NCBI GenBank assembly: GCA_025455225.1
Contig: JALOMY010000055.1
Coordinates: 1-11,146 of the forward strand
Length of the DNA: 11,146 nucleotides
Source of the DNA: Cyclobacteriaceae bacterium
GTDB lineage: Bacteria > Bacteroidota > Bacteroidia > Cytophagales > Cyclobacteriaceae
Reading direction: 5' to 3'
Under the pieces are notes generated by a model that saw only the letters and a program-made list of their open reading frames with translations, did not search any database and had not been told where the DNA came from. The translations under genes were made by a program, and so were the position numbers. Below are positions 1 to 6,039 of this stretch, in pieces. The stretch's first letter is position 1. Every line of letters begins with the position of its first letter.

Positions 1-65
1 GGAAGATTTCGCTTGTTATTTTGATACCATTCAATGATTTTCTTCGAGAAAAACCTGACCTCCAT
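1..65 (-). CDS. mutY: A/G-specific adenine glycosylase MutY, N-terminal fragment
   Basis: Reading the minus strand from the ATG at 65-63 gives 21 codons that run off the window edge. The peptide contains FFSKKIIEWYQNNKRNL followed by a proline codon start, which matches the conserved opening of MutY (x-W-Y-x(5)-R-x-LPWR). MutY removes adenine mispaired with 8-oxoguanine or guanine in base excision repair. The helix-hairpin-helix, catalytic Asp and iron-sulfur cluster lie outside the window, so only the family assignment is possible. The gene diverges from the HU-like gene, an arrangement I know from other Bacteroidota genomes. A candidate promoter (87-117) would give a short leader of about 15 bases. 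Purine-rich AGAGGG sits directly before the ATG. The alternative, a chance reading frame, is unlikely given the match and the neighbourhood. Confidence 0.85.
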   Translation of the reverse strand, partial: MEVRFFSKKIIEWYQNNKRNL

Positions 66-86
66 CCCTCTGATTATCAATTTTTT

Positions 87-117
87 CAATATTAATTTTT
101 AAATCTGAAGCCACAAA
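87..117 (-). promoter_or_regulatory. Candidate Bacteroidota-type promoter for mutY
   Basis: On the minus strand, TTTG (117-114) is followed after 19 bases by TAATATTG (94-87), which has one mismatch to the phylum's -7 consensus TAnnTTTG. The spacing agrees with the known -33/-7 arrangement. Transcription would start near 80, about 15 bases before the mutY ATG. Prediction from pattern only. Confidence 0.4.
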
Positions 118-118
118 T

Positions 119-126
119 TAACTTTG
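119..126 (+). promoter_or_regulatory. Candidate -7 box for the HU gene block
   Basis: TAACTTTG is a perfect match to the Bacteroidota -7 motif TAnnTTTG. Transcription would start near 133, about 26 bases before the GTG start of the HU-like gene. No good -33 TTG is visible at the expected distance; the region there is T-rich (96-100). It lies back to back with the candidate mutY promoter, so the two would share roughly 40 bases of control region. Confidence 0.4.
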
Positions 127-158
127 GCGTCCCAATCGGATTTTTAAATTCAAACACC

Positions 159-467
159 GTGACGAAAGCAGATATTATCAACGAGATCGCAGAAAAAACA
201 GGAGTAGATAAAGCCGATGTTACGGCATCTGTGGAAGCCTTTTTCAGCGTAGTGAAAAGCAATATGTCGAATGGCCATAATATCTACATTCGCGGCTTTG
301 GCAGTTTCATCAATAAAAAGAGAAAAAAGAAAATTGCCAGAAACATTTCACGCAACACGGCATTGATTATTGATGAGCATTACGTTCCCAGTTTCAAGCC
401 CGCCAAAATCTTCATTAATAAGATTAAGGGCAGTGAAAAAGTGAAACAACTGGCGGATAAGGCCTGA
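159..467 (+). CDS. HU/IHF-family DNA-binding protein
   Basis: A 102-residue nucleoid protein that bends or wraps DNA as a dimer. The N-terminal helices (residues 1-40) are followed by the signature RGFGSF at 45-50 and a very basic stretch NKKRKKKIARN at 52-62. The beta-arm does not carry the usual RNPxTG tip; instead it reads RNISRNTAL (61-69), followed by VPSFKPAKIF with prolines at 77 and 81. This divergent arm is the common form in Bacteroidota, often annotated as an integration host factor beta-like protein. The start is GTG at 159, which gives the family N-terminus M-T-K-A-D; no in-frame ATG is better placed. It is the first gene of a plus-strand block leading to rng, with 34 bases to the TPR gene. 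HU versus IHF identity cannot be settled from sequence. Confidence 0.95.
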   Translation: MTKADIINEIAEKTGVDKADVTASVEAFFSVVKSNMSNGHNIYIRGFGSFINKKRKKKIARNISRNTALIIDEHYVPSFKPAKIFINKIKGSEKVKQLADKA

Positions 468-501
468 TCTTTAGCCGGACTACCGCTCACACGGATTCTC
501 T

Positions 502-1308
502 ATGCTTCGAAGCCGGATCATTCTCATTATTATCAGCGCAGCCCTGATCATTCTGTTATTTCAATTGCCCAAAGTAGTTGTTCAGAATGAAACGGAACTT
601 AATGCCGCTGACACCTCAGCTGTTTCCACCACCGAACCCCATGGTGGTCCAACGGCAACGCAACAAGAGGCCATTGCCCGTATGCGCATTCAATTCCAGA
701 CTACAGCGACTGGTGAAAAAAATGCTATCTTTGCCGACTCTTTAGCAGACCTTTATTACGCAGCAGGCCGCTTTGACAGTGCTGCCTGGTTTGCCGAAAA
801 AGCTGCAGCGTTCTTTAATAATGAGGCGAGCTGGCAAAAGGCCGGTAATAGTTATTACCAGGCGTATACGTTCGCCATGGACCAGGTAAAGCAAAACGAA
901 TTAGCTGAGAAAACCCGTTCATATTATGCACAGGTATTGAAGGCGAATCCGAACAACCTGGAGGCCAAAACCAATATGGCGATGACGTATTTATCATCAC
1001 CTAACCCCATGCAGGGCATAACGCTGTTGCGGGAGGTATTGGCAGAAGACCCGAAAAATGAATCGGCCCTGTTTAACCTGGGCATGCTCTCGATTCAGTC
1101 GGGACAATATAACAGGGCCATTGAACGGTTGAGCGAACTAACAAGCATCAACCCCAATCATGTACAGGCCCAGTTGCTGCTGGGTGTTGCCTACATGAAC
1201 AATGGCGACAAGAAGAAAGCAAGAGAGCAATTTGAAAAAGTAAAACAACTGGATAGTGATCCGGCTGTTCAAGCAACAGCCGATTCGTATCTCAAAGACC
1301 TTAAATAA
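502..1308 (+). CDS. Membrane-anchored tetratricopeptide repeat protein
   Basis: A 268-residue protein with an N-terminal hydrophobic segment (about residues 6-22) followed by a polar, Thr/Ser/Asn-rich linker (30-55), then TPR helices to the end. It is most likely a signal anchor with the repeats in the periplasm; no lipobox is present. Repeat-like units lie at about 75-108, 120-152, 153-186, 187-220 and 221-254. The later ones carry the canonical spacing and ANPNN, INPN and DSDP-type inter-repeat turns. TPR domains scaffold protein-protein contacts, so the partner cannot be read from the sequence. The gene sits 34 bases after the HU-like gene with no terminator between, so the two are probably co-transcribed. 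A TPR gene between HU and rng recurs in Bacteroidota (recalled, not searched). No enzymatic motif is visible. Confidence 0.9.
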   Translation: MLRSRIILIIISAALIILLFQLPKVVVQNETELNAADTSAVSTTEPHGGPTATQQEAIARMRIQFQTTATGEKNAIFADSLADLYYAAGRFDSAAWFAEKAAAFFNNEASWQKAGNSYYQAYTFAMDQVKQNELAEKTRSYYAQVLKANPNNLEAKTNMAMTYLSSPNPMQGITLLREVLAEDPKNESALFNLGMLSIQSGQYNRAIERLSELTSINPNHVQAQLLLGVAYMNNGDKKKAREQFEKVKQLDSDPAVQATADSYLKDLK

Positions 1309-1371
1309 ATTTTAACCCGCCTCTGCAGGTCATATAATGGCCGGGTACGAGGTATAAATTATTAAACGTAT

Positions 1372-1461
1372 ATGCCTAGCGGTAAAAAAAGAAAAAAGCA
1401 CAAAATGGCGACCCACAAGCGCAAGAAGCGTTTGAGGAAGAACAGACATAAGAAGAAGTAA
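1372..1461 (+). CDS. AURKAIP1/COX24-domain mini-protein, putative ribosome-associated
   Basis: A 29-residue open frame starting at ATG 1372 (MPSGKKRKKH...) and ending RKNRHKKK before TAA. More than half of the residues are Lys or Arg, plus three His. Its core, K-M-x(2)-H-K-R-K-K-R-L-R-K-x-R, resembles the C-terminal domain of mitochondrial AURKAIP1/mS38 and yeast COX24 (KM-x-KHK-x-KKR-x-KR-x-R). Tiny bacterial proteins of this type are annotated in Bacteroidota as AURKAIP1/COX24 domain-containing proteins. mS38 is a small-subunit mitoribosome protein, so binding to rRNA is a reasonable inference, not shown here. The gene lies 63 bases after the TPR gene and is followed at once by a hairpin (1463-1481) and then rng. 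It is easily missed because of its length; the family match and position make it real. Confidence 0.85.
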   Translation: MPSGKKRKKHKMATHKRKKRLRKNRHKKK

Positions 1462-1462
1462 T

Positions 1463-1488
1463 CTCCTGTTAATAGCAGGAGTTACTTT
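1463..1488 (+). terminator. Hairpin after the mini-protein gene, weak terminator or processing site
   Basis: CTCCTGTT (1463-1470) pairs with AGCAGGAG (1474-1481) through an 8-pair stem with one G-U pair and a three-base loop. It starts two bases after the mini-protein stop codon. The following bases TTACTTTCTGTTT are U-rich but interrupted, so termination may be partial. Since rng starts about 55 bases further on, it could attenuate rng or be an RNase target in a shared mRNA. Confidence 0.5.
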
Positions 1489-1535
1489 CTGTTTGCAGCT
1501 ATACACATCCTGTTTCACCTTTAATTGTCATTGTT

Positions 1536-3089
1536 TTGAGTAATGAACTAATCATCAGTGGAACTCAAAATGGATGTCGTATCGCCCTGCTAAGAGACAA
1601 GTCACTTGTCGAATTTCACGATGAACTGGAAGGAAGCAAATTCACGGTAGGTGACATCTACCTGGGCACTGTAAAAAAAGTAGTACAGGGCCTGAACGCA
1701 GCATTTATTGATGTTGGTTACGATAAGGATGCTTTCCTTCATTATCTGGATCTTGGACCGCAATTCAGCTCACTTCAAAAGTTTTCGCAGCTGGTTCGTT
1801 CTAAAAAGATATTCGGCAAGCTTGAAAAGTTTACCCTTGAACCGGACATTGATAAGCATGGCAAAATCGGCCAGCAGCTTTCAAAAGGGCAGTTGATTCC
1901 GGTGCAAATCGTAAAAGAGCCAATCTCTACTAAAGGGCCACGACTATCCTGCGAGTTATCATTAGCCGGAAGGTACCTGGTACTGGTACCCTTTTCCAAA
2001 ACGGTTAATGTTTCTAAAAAAATTACCAGCAGCGAAGAGCGTAAACGCCTGCTTCGCCTGATTCAATCCATTAAACCCGAGAACTTCGGAGTAATCGTCC
2101 GCACGGTGGCCGAGGGTGCCGAAGTTGCTGAGTTGGATAAAGACCTTCGAACACTGGTTAAAAACTGGGAAGAGGGCATCGTCCGCTTGCCGGAAGCAAA
2201 ACCCAATGAAAAGCTCATCGGGGAGCTTAACAAAACCTCGTCCCTTCTTCGCGATTTGTTAAATGAATCGTTTGACAACATTCATGTTGACGACAAGACG
2301 ATTTACGAAGAAGCGAAAGCCTACATACGCAGTATCTCTCCTGAACAGGAGAAGATCGTTAAGCTATATAACGGCAGGGCGAAGATTTTCGAGCACTATG
2401 GCATCGAGAAACAAATTAAATCAGCGTTCGGGCAAACCGTAAGCCTGAAAGGCGGTGGCTACCTTATCATTGAGCATACAGAAGCTCTTCATGTTATTGA
2501 TGTAAACAGCGGCAATAAATCCAACCGTGAAGAGAACCAGGAAACAACAGCCGTATCGGTAAATATTGAAGCAGCCAAAGAGATCGCCCGTCAATTGCGT
2601 TTGCGGGATATGGGCGGAATTATAGTGGTCGATTTTATCGATATGAAGAATCCGGAAAACCGGAAACTCATTTACAAAGTCATGAAGGATGAGTTGGCTT
2701 CCGATAAAGCCAAATCCACTGTATTACCTCTTTCCAAGTTTGGTTTGATGCAGATCACTCGGGAACGGGTGCGGCCACAGGTAAACATTGCCACTCTTGA
2801 AGTATGCCCTGCCTGCAACGGAACGGGTAAGATTACAGCCTCCATCCTGGTATCAGACCAGATTGAAAAAATGATGGAACACCTCATGCTGAAACAAAAT
2901 GAAACCAAACTGGTGCTTGCTGTTCATCCTTATGTTCACGCCTATTTTACACAAGGATTTATTTCGAAGCGCCTTAAATGGTTAATGCGTTATAAGCGCT
3001 GGGTACACATCGAGAAAGATACTTCTATGGGAGTTACCGAATTTAAATTCCTTAACCGCGAAGGTGAAGAAATTCAATTAACTGCCTGA
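1536..3089 (+). CDS. rng: Ribonuclease E/G family endoribonuclease
   Basis: A 517-residue single-strand-specific, 5'-end-sensing endoribonuclease that matures rRNA and starts mRNA decay. An S1 RNA-binding domain (about 35-150) begins with VGDIYLGTVKKVVQGLNAAFID and carries an insertion at about 75-115 (FSSLQKFSQLV and following), which I associate with Bacteroidota members. The DNase I-like catalytic domain holds both magnesium-binding aspartates: D322 in HVIDVNSG and D366 in VVDFIDM. The zinc-link motif CPACNGTG places its cysteines at 424 and 427. The C-terminal small domain is complete; the long disordered degradosome scaffold of E. coli RNase E is absent, so RNase G-like length. The start is TTG at 1536, giving MSNELIISG, the usual family opening; the ATG at 1544 is out of frame. 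All key residues are present, so it should be active. Confidence 0.96.
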   Translation: MSNELIISGTQNGCRIALLRDKSLVEFHDELEGSKFTVGDIYLGTVKKVVQGLNAAFIDVGYDKDAFLHYLDLGPQFSSLQKFSQLVRSKKIFGKLEKFTLEPDIDKHGKIGQQLSKGQLIPVQIVKEPISTKGPRLSCELSLAGRYLVLVPFSKTVNVSKKITSSEERKRLLRLIQSIKPENFGVIVRTVAEGAEVAELDKDLRTLVKNWEEGIVRLPEAKPNEKLIGELNKTSSLLRDLLNESFDNIHVDDKTIYEEAKAYIRSISPEQEKIVKLYNGRAKIFEHYGIEKQIKSAFGQTVSLKGGGYLIIEHTEALHVIDVNSGNKSNREENQETTAVSVNIEAAKEIARQLRLRDMGGIIVVDFIDMKNPENRKLIYKVMKDELASDKAKSTVLPLSKFGLMQITRERVRPQVNIATLEVCPACNGTGKITASILVSDQIEKMMEHLMLKQNETKLVLAVHPYVHAYFTQGFISKRLKWLMRYKRWVHIEKDTSMGVTEFKFLNREGEEIQLTA

Positions 3090-3108
3090 TGTTAATATTA
3101 CCTGTCAC

Positions 3109-3140
3109 AGAAAGCCCCGGAACCGGGGCTTTTTAATTTT
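3109..3140. terminator. Bidirectional rho-independent terminator between rng and the PrsW-like gene
   Basis: AAAGCCCCGG (3111-3120) pairs perfectly with CCGGGGCTTT (3123-3132), giving a GC-rich stem followed by TTTTAATTTT on the plus strand. On the minus strand the stem is preceded by the stop codon of the PrsW-like gene (3135-3133) and followed by TTT. It can therefore end both convergent transcripts, although the T-run is much better in the rng direction. Confidence 0.9.
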
Positions 3141-3849
3141 CTCCCGTTCCGCTGATATGATCCCGGGGTTGCCGGATAAACGGTGACGATTGTTGGTGTA
3201 AAAGAATTGCTTTACGCGATAATACCAGCGCAACCAGCAATGACAGAAATGCCCCAATCCAAATACCCGGTATAAATGAAATGAATAAAAAATAATCGTA
3301 CAGGCCATGAAATCCGGTAGCCACCAGTAACGCAAACACGGCATAAAGTAATTCCTTCCGGTGAGTAAATTTGGCTTTGCCAAGGTAATAACCCATAAGT
3401 ACGGCAAATGTGCCATGCGCTGGAACTGCAGTAAACATGCGCACAATTCCGGTGCTTACACCGTATTGAAAAACATAGAGAATATTTTCAAGTGTGGCGA
3501 ACCCCATTCCCACCATGATAGCATACACAATTCCATCAAAAGGCTCATTAAAGTTTTTGTTGTTGTATAATATAAATCGGATGAAAATAAACTTACTTAA
3601 CTCTTCAACAAATGCTACCTTAAAAAAAGCATTCGCAAACTGATGAATGACATCATCATCATGCAAGGCAAGAATCAAATCCAGCGGCCAGCTTATGGAA
3701 AGGGTGAGAAATACGCTGAAGACACCGTACAAAAAACTGATCAATAAAAGTTTCAGGGGTTCGCGCTCATGCTTATCCTTCAGGTAGATGTAAAGAATAA
3801 TAGCTGCACCAGGTGCCAGGGCCAGGGCCAACAAAATCAAAATATCCAT
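3133..3849 (-). CDS. PrsW-like intramembrane metalloprotease
   Basis: A 238-residue polytopic membrane protein with about seven hydrophobic segments (1-22, 34-60, 76-94, 106-128, 138-157, 168-190, 192-211). It carries the PrsW/CAAX-protease-superfamily signature residues: paired glutamates E82-E83 in FVEELSKF, E121 in GFATLENILY, H145 in VPAHGTFAVLMGYYLG and H181 in GFHGLYDYFLF. In Bacillus subtilis, PrsW cleaves the anti-sigma factor RsiW; the substrate here is unknown and no sigma/anti-sigma pair lies in the window, so a sigma-regulating role should not be assumed. The cytoplasmic tail after 212 is short and polar. The gene follows the thioredoxin-fold gene by 81 bases on the same strand and may share its transcript. 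All putative catalytic residues are present. The specific name prsW is not justified. Confidence 0.88.
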   Translation of the reverse strand: MDILILLALALAPGAAIILYIYLKDKHEREPLKLLLISFLYGVFSVFLTLSISWPLDLILALHDDDVIHQFANAFFKVAFVEELSKFIFIRFILYNNKNFNEPFDGIVYAIMVGMGFATLENILYVFQYGVSTGIVRMFTAVPAHGTFAVLMGYYLGKAKFTHRKELLYAVFALLVATGFHGLYDYFLFISFIPGIWIGAFLSLLVALVLSRKAILLHQQSSPFIRQPRDHISGTGEN

Positions 3850-3930
3850 ATCGAATTAAATGAATTGTTCCGATGTGAGCTCAATGCCCTGGAAAATTGC
3901 ATATCTAAGAAAAATCCGGATCCATGTATT

Positions 3931-4470
3931 TTACTCCAGCACTTTCTCTACTTCATCCAATTTGCCAGTAGTATATTTTCCACTGGTGGCATAAATAATT
4001 TTCCCATCCTTGTCAAGCACAAAGAAGTACGGAATATCCTTCTTCTCGAAATCAAGTGCTTCCTTATACGGTTTTAAATCTCCTTTATAAAACAGAATGT
4101 ATGGTAATAGTTGCGGGTCAACATTTTTAATTGCTTTACGCTTTGCCGTACCGGTTGCTGCTGCATTGACACCGGTAAACATGGGTACAAAATAGACGTT
4201 TACATCGTAACCAAAATCTTCAAACAAGCCTTTATTTTTTTGGATGAATTTTTCGAAAACAGGCTGGAACCAGCTGTTCAGTTCGTCTTCCGACTTTTTG
4301 GAATACGCCAATCCCAACAATGTGTATTTTCCCTTCACATCAACCGGAAGCTTTACTACCTTATCTTCTACCGTTTCCGCATCCATATCGGGAAACGATT
4401 TTCCGATAACTTGTGAATACGCTATACCTGCACACATAAGCCAGACAAATACAAATCCAATCGCTTTCAT
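3931..4470 (-). CDS. Exported thioredoxin-fold protein lacking cysteines
   Basis: A 179-residue protein with a Sec signal peptide (residues 1-19, AYS-Q cleavage region). The only cysteine, C13, lies inside the signal peptide with no proper lipobox (WLMC), so the mature protein has none. The rest reads like a thioredoxin/peroxiredoxin fold: a first strand YTLLGLAYSKKSEDELNSWF (49-68) where a CxxC would normally sit, a central helix, then DIPYFFVLDKDGKIIYATSG (145-164), which matches the cis-proline strand and beta-hairpin of thioredoxins. The pattern of a strand followed by a serine/lysine turn and a W/F-containing helix also recalls the ATP10 assembly-factor family; I cannot separate these options. 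Without redox cysteines it is more likely a chaperone or binding protein than a disulfide enzyme. It is followed by the PrsW-like gene. Confidence 0.8.
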   Translation of the reverse strand: MKAIGFVFVWLMCAGIAYSQVIGKSFPDMDAETVEDKVVKLPVDVKGKYTLLGLAYSKKSEDELNSWFQPVFEKFIQKNKGLFEDFGYDVNVYFVPMFTGVNAAATGTAKRKAIKNVDPQLLPYILFYKGDLKPYKEALDFEKKDIPYFFVLDKDGKIIYATSGKYTTGKLDEVEKVLE

Positions 4471-4525
4471 ATAGGTAAGATAATGAAACTTATTTTAATT
4501 TAATTCCTACTGTCTTGTTCTGATC

Positions 4526-4542
4526 ATGAAGGGGCCTTTCAT
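4526..4542 (-). repeat. Short hairpin in the leader of the thioredoxin-fold gene
   Basis: ATGAAGG (4526-4532) pairs with CTTTCAT (4536-4542) with one G-U pair and a three-base loop. It lies 56 bases upstream of the start codon at 4470, between the longer dyad and the gene. It has no following T-run in the gene's direction, so it is not an obvious terminator. Confidence 0.35.
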
Positions 4543-4546
4543 TTAA

Positions 4547-4574
4547 TTTGAAAAATTTCCCGTGATTTTTCAAA
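4547..4574. repeat. Perfect 10-base inverted repeat, operator or leader hairpin
   Basis: TTTGAAAAAT (4547-4556) and ATTTTTCAAA (4565-4574) are exact reverse complements separated by eight bases (TTCCCGTG). It begins 77 bases upstream of the thioredoxin-fold gene. As DNA it could be an operator; as RNA an AU-rich stem-loop in a long leader. Neither role is demonstrated. Confidence 0.5.
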
Positions 4575-4633
4575 CTAGTTGATTTGCGCAATTTCGTTTG
4601 CACGTTTATGCTCGCTTATATAAGGCTCTACTT

Positions 4634-4665
4634 CAAAAGTAATCTTGAATGTATCGCTAAAGCAA
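4634..4665 (-). promoter_or_regulatory. Candidate Bacteroidota-type promoter for the thioredoxin-fold gene
   Basis: On the minus strand TACTTTTG (4641-4634) is a perfect TAnnTTTG -7 motif, with a TTG (4665-4663) 21 bases upstream. Transcription would start near 4627, giving a leader of roughly 157 bases before the ATG at 4470 that includes both hairpins. Motif match only. Confidence 0.35.
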
Positions 4666-4725
4666 CGATTAATTCTTATTCGTTGACCGGGAATGGAATT
4701 AAGGACACTACATTAACGTGATTGC

Positions 4726-4754
4726 AAAAAAAGAGGCTGCCTTTCAGCAGCCTC
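4726..4754 (-). terminator. Rho-independent terminator of the TlpA/PRX_like1 operon
   Basis: On the minus strand GAGGCTGC (4754-4747) pairs perfectly with GCAGCCTC (4740-4733) around a six-base loop and is followed by seven T residues (4732-4726). It lies 23 bases after the stop codon of the PRX_like1-like gene. Strong canonical structure. Confidence 0.92.
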
Positions 4755-4776
4755 AAAATTGAATCATAACCTGGCG

Positions 4777-5385
4777 TCAGGAATTTTTTAATTTTATTGA
4801 GCAGCCTACTGCTTTTGTTCTTACAGTCGGAACTTCCTTCGAGGCAAGCAAAGCTTCAACTGCATCTTCAACGTATTTTTTTCTTGCCCCGGAAGCATCA
4901 CGCGCACTATCATCAATTGTACCGATGTAGGCAACAGTAAATTTTCCTCCGTTGTTCTTCAATACAAAAACATGAGGTGTATTTGTTGCCCCAAATGCAC
5001 GTACTACCTGCTGGGTTTCATCCATCAGATAAGGAAACTCATATTTTTTCCTCTCAGCTAGTTTGATCATTTCTTCAAACGAATCGCCCGGGGACTGAGC
5101 GGGATCATTGGGCTGAATAGCAATGACCGGAAATCCCTTGGGTGCATATTTCTTATTAAGAGCTATGATTCGCTCATTGTAGGCCTTTGAATAGGGACAT
5201 GTATTGCAATCGAAAATGACTATTGCTCCCTTACTGTCCTTATAATCCGACAAACCAACCATTTTACCGGTTACGTTTTTCAACCTGAAGTCGGCAACTT
5301 CATCGCCAATGTCGTAACCACTCTTTACCGGGCTGGCGGCCGTTAACAAAAGGCAGGCCATCATAATCAGAACTAATCGTATCAT
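4777..5385 (-). CDS. Exported thioredoxin-family protein, PRX_like1 type
   Basis: A 202-residue protein with an N-terminal signal peptide (about 1-18, ending TAASP). The fold is peroxiredoxin/thioredoxin-like: GDEVADFRLKNVTGK (27-41) is the typical AhpC/TSA opening, the redox motif is C60-N-T-C63 in FDCNTCPYSKAY, and the cis-proline is P137 in TNTPHVFV. The C-terminal GCSIK motif with C195 is a hallmark I associate with the PRX_like1 subgroup. These proteins have a CxxC where true peroxiredoxins have TxxC, so disulfide exchange in the periplasm is more likely than peroxide reduction; substrate unknown. It is the second gene of a minus-strand operon, 17 bases after the TlpA-like gene, and ends at a strong terminator. 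Other cysteines: only C11, in the signal peptide. Confidence 0.9.
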   Translation of the reverse strand: MIRLVLIMMACLLLTAASPVKSGYDIGDEVADFRLKNVTGKMVGLSDYKDSKGAIVIFDCNTCPYSKAYNERIIALNKKYAPKGFPVIAIQPNDPAQSPGDSFEEMIKLAERKKYEFPYLMDETQQVVRAFGATNTPHVFVLKNNGGKFTVAYIGTIDDSARDASGARKKYVEDAVEALLASKEVPTVRTKAVGCSIKLKNS

Positions 5386-5402
5386 AGAGATAGGGTTTTA
5401 GT

Positions 5403-5879
5403 TTATAAAATTTCTGCAATTAATGCTTCAAGTTCACCTTCATGCAATTCGCGTTCAACAAATTTTCGCTGACCGGTCTTACTGTTGATAATAATGGTGG
5501 CCGGAAGTGCCCCCGACCAGTTTTTTTCAATCTGGTTGATCCACATATTGGGATTGCGTTCGTCCAGGATAAGCACTTTCGACTTAATTTTCCTCCGGTC
5601 GATAAACCGGTATACCTTTTCCGGATTCGGATCCAAATCGAGGTCCATACTTACCAATGTGACCTCCACATCGCTGCGTTCGCTGTTCAGCTTTTCAAAC
5701 AAAGGAATTTCCTTAATGCATGGAGCACACCAGGTAGCCCAGAAATTAATCACCTTGATCCGATCTGATTTTGCATGCAGATGATCCTGAAGCTGCTTCA
5801 GCTTAATGATTTCGGTCTGCTCCTGGGCATAAAGAGCAACGGAAAAAAATAGTGATAAAAAGAGTAAAAATGGTCTCAT
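5403..5879 (-). CDS. TlpA-like thiol:disulfide oxidoreductase, exported
   Basis: A 158-residue protein from ATG 5879. The first 18 residues (MRPFLLFLSLFFSVALYA) form a signal peptide with cleavage near LYA-Q. The thioredoxin domain follows with the active site W-C-A-P-C in INFWATWCAPCIKEIPLFE, a second-half strand VTLVSMDLD and the cis-proline segment GALPATIIINSKTG. Such TlpA/ResA-type proteins keep periplasmic thiols reduced, for example in cytochrome c maturation; no cytochrome genes are in the window. An in-frame ATG at 5909 would add ten polar residues ahead of the signal peptide, which would disturb it, so 5879 is preferred. It is the first gene of a two-gene operon with the PRX_like1-like gene, suggesting they act together in envelope redox chemistry. 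The segment between strands 2 and 3 is slightly longer than in minimal thioredoxins. Confidence 0.9.
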   Translation of the reverse strand: MRPFLLFLSLFFSVALYAQEQTEIIKLKQLQDHLHAKSDRIKVINFWATWCAPCIKEIPLFEKLNSERSDVEVTLVSMDLDLDPNPEKVYRFIDRRKIKSKVLILDERNPNMWINQIEKNWSGALPATIIINSKTGQRKFVERELHEGELEALIAEIL

Positions 5880-6010
5880 GGTGTATTTAACCTGTTCTAT
5901 GCAAAACATGTTCCGAATTGTCCCAAGAACTCCAGGTTTATAACGCTGCCGCTAAATCCAAAATAGCTAAAATTCAAGCACTTATAGAGCATGAAAAATT
6001 CGAGCTAAAG

Positions 6011-6019
6011 TATTCCACA
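6011..6019 (+). promoter_or_regulatory. Degenerate DnaA-box-like site
   Basis: TATTCCACA differs from the consensus TTATCCACA at two positions. It starts exactly 20 bases before the perfect box at 6031, about two helical turns. Alone it would mean little; reported because of the neighbouring box. Confidence 0.25.
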
Positions 6020-6030
6020 AATTACGCCAG

Positions 6031-6039
6031 TTATCCACA
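6031..6039 (+). promoter_or_regulatory. Perfect DnaA box
   Basis: TTATCCACA matches the high-affinity consensus for the replication initiator DnaA at all nine bases. A perfect box occurs by chance only rarely in a few hundred bases, but single boxes are scattered across chromosomes as titration or regulatory sites. Its 3' half overlaps the dyad at 6036-6052. Confidence 0.5.

Larger units (their letters stand above)
4471..4776. other. 306-base region without a convincing gene
   Basis: It lies between two minus-strand genes. It contains a terminator for the upstream operon (4726-4754), a candidate minus-strand promoter (4634-4665), a perfect 10-base dyad (4547-4574) and a shorter hairpin (4526-4542). 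Both strands are open over part of it: a 37-codon frame from ATG 4608 to 4721 on the plus strand, and a 45-codon frame without a normal start on the minus strand (4712-4575). Neither resembles a family I know, and neither is called as a gene. Confidence 0.7.

Noticed and set aside
3105..3446. A 113-codon minus-strand frame overlapping the end of the PrsW-like gene
   Set aside because: It overlaps the PrsW-like coding region in another frame and runs across the terminator; composition is rich in Cys/Trp/His as in shadow frames.
5442..5784. Two plus-strand open frames of about 100 codons over the TlpA-like gene
   Set aside because: They are antisense shadows of a gene with an intact WCAPC active site and signal peptide.
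5880..5909. Longer start (ATG at 5909) for the TlpA-like gene
   Set aside because: It adds ten polar or charged residues before a good signal peptide; the ATG at 5879 gives a standard Sec signal.
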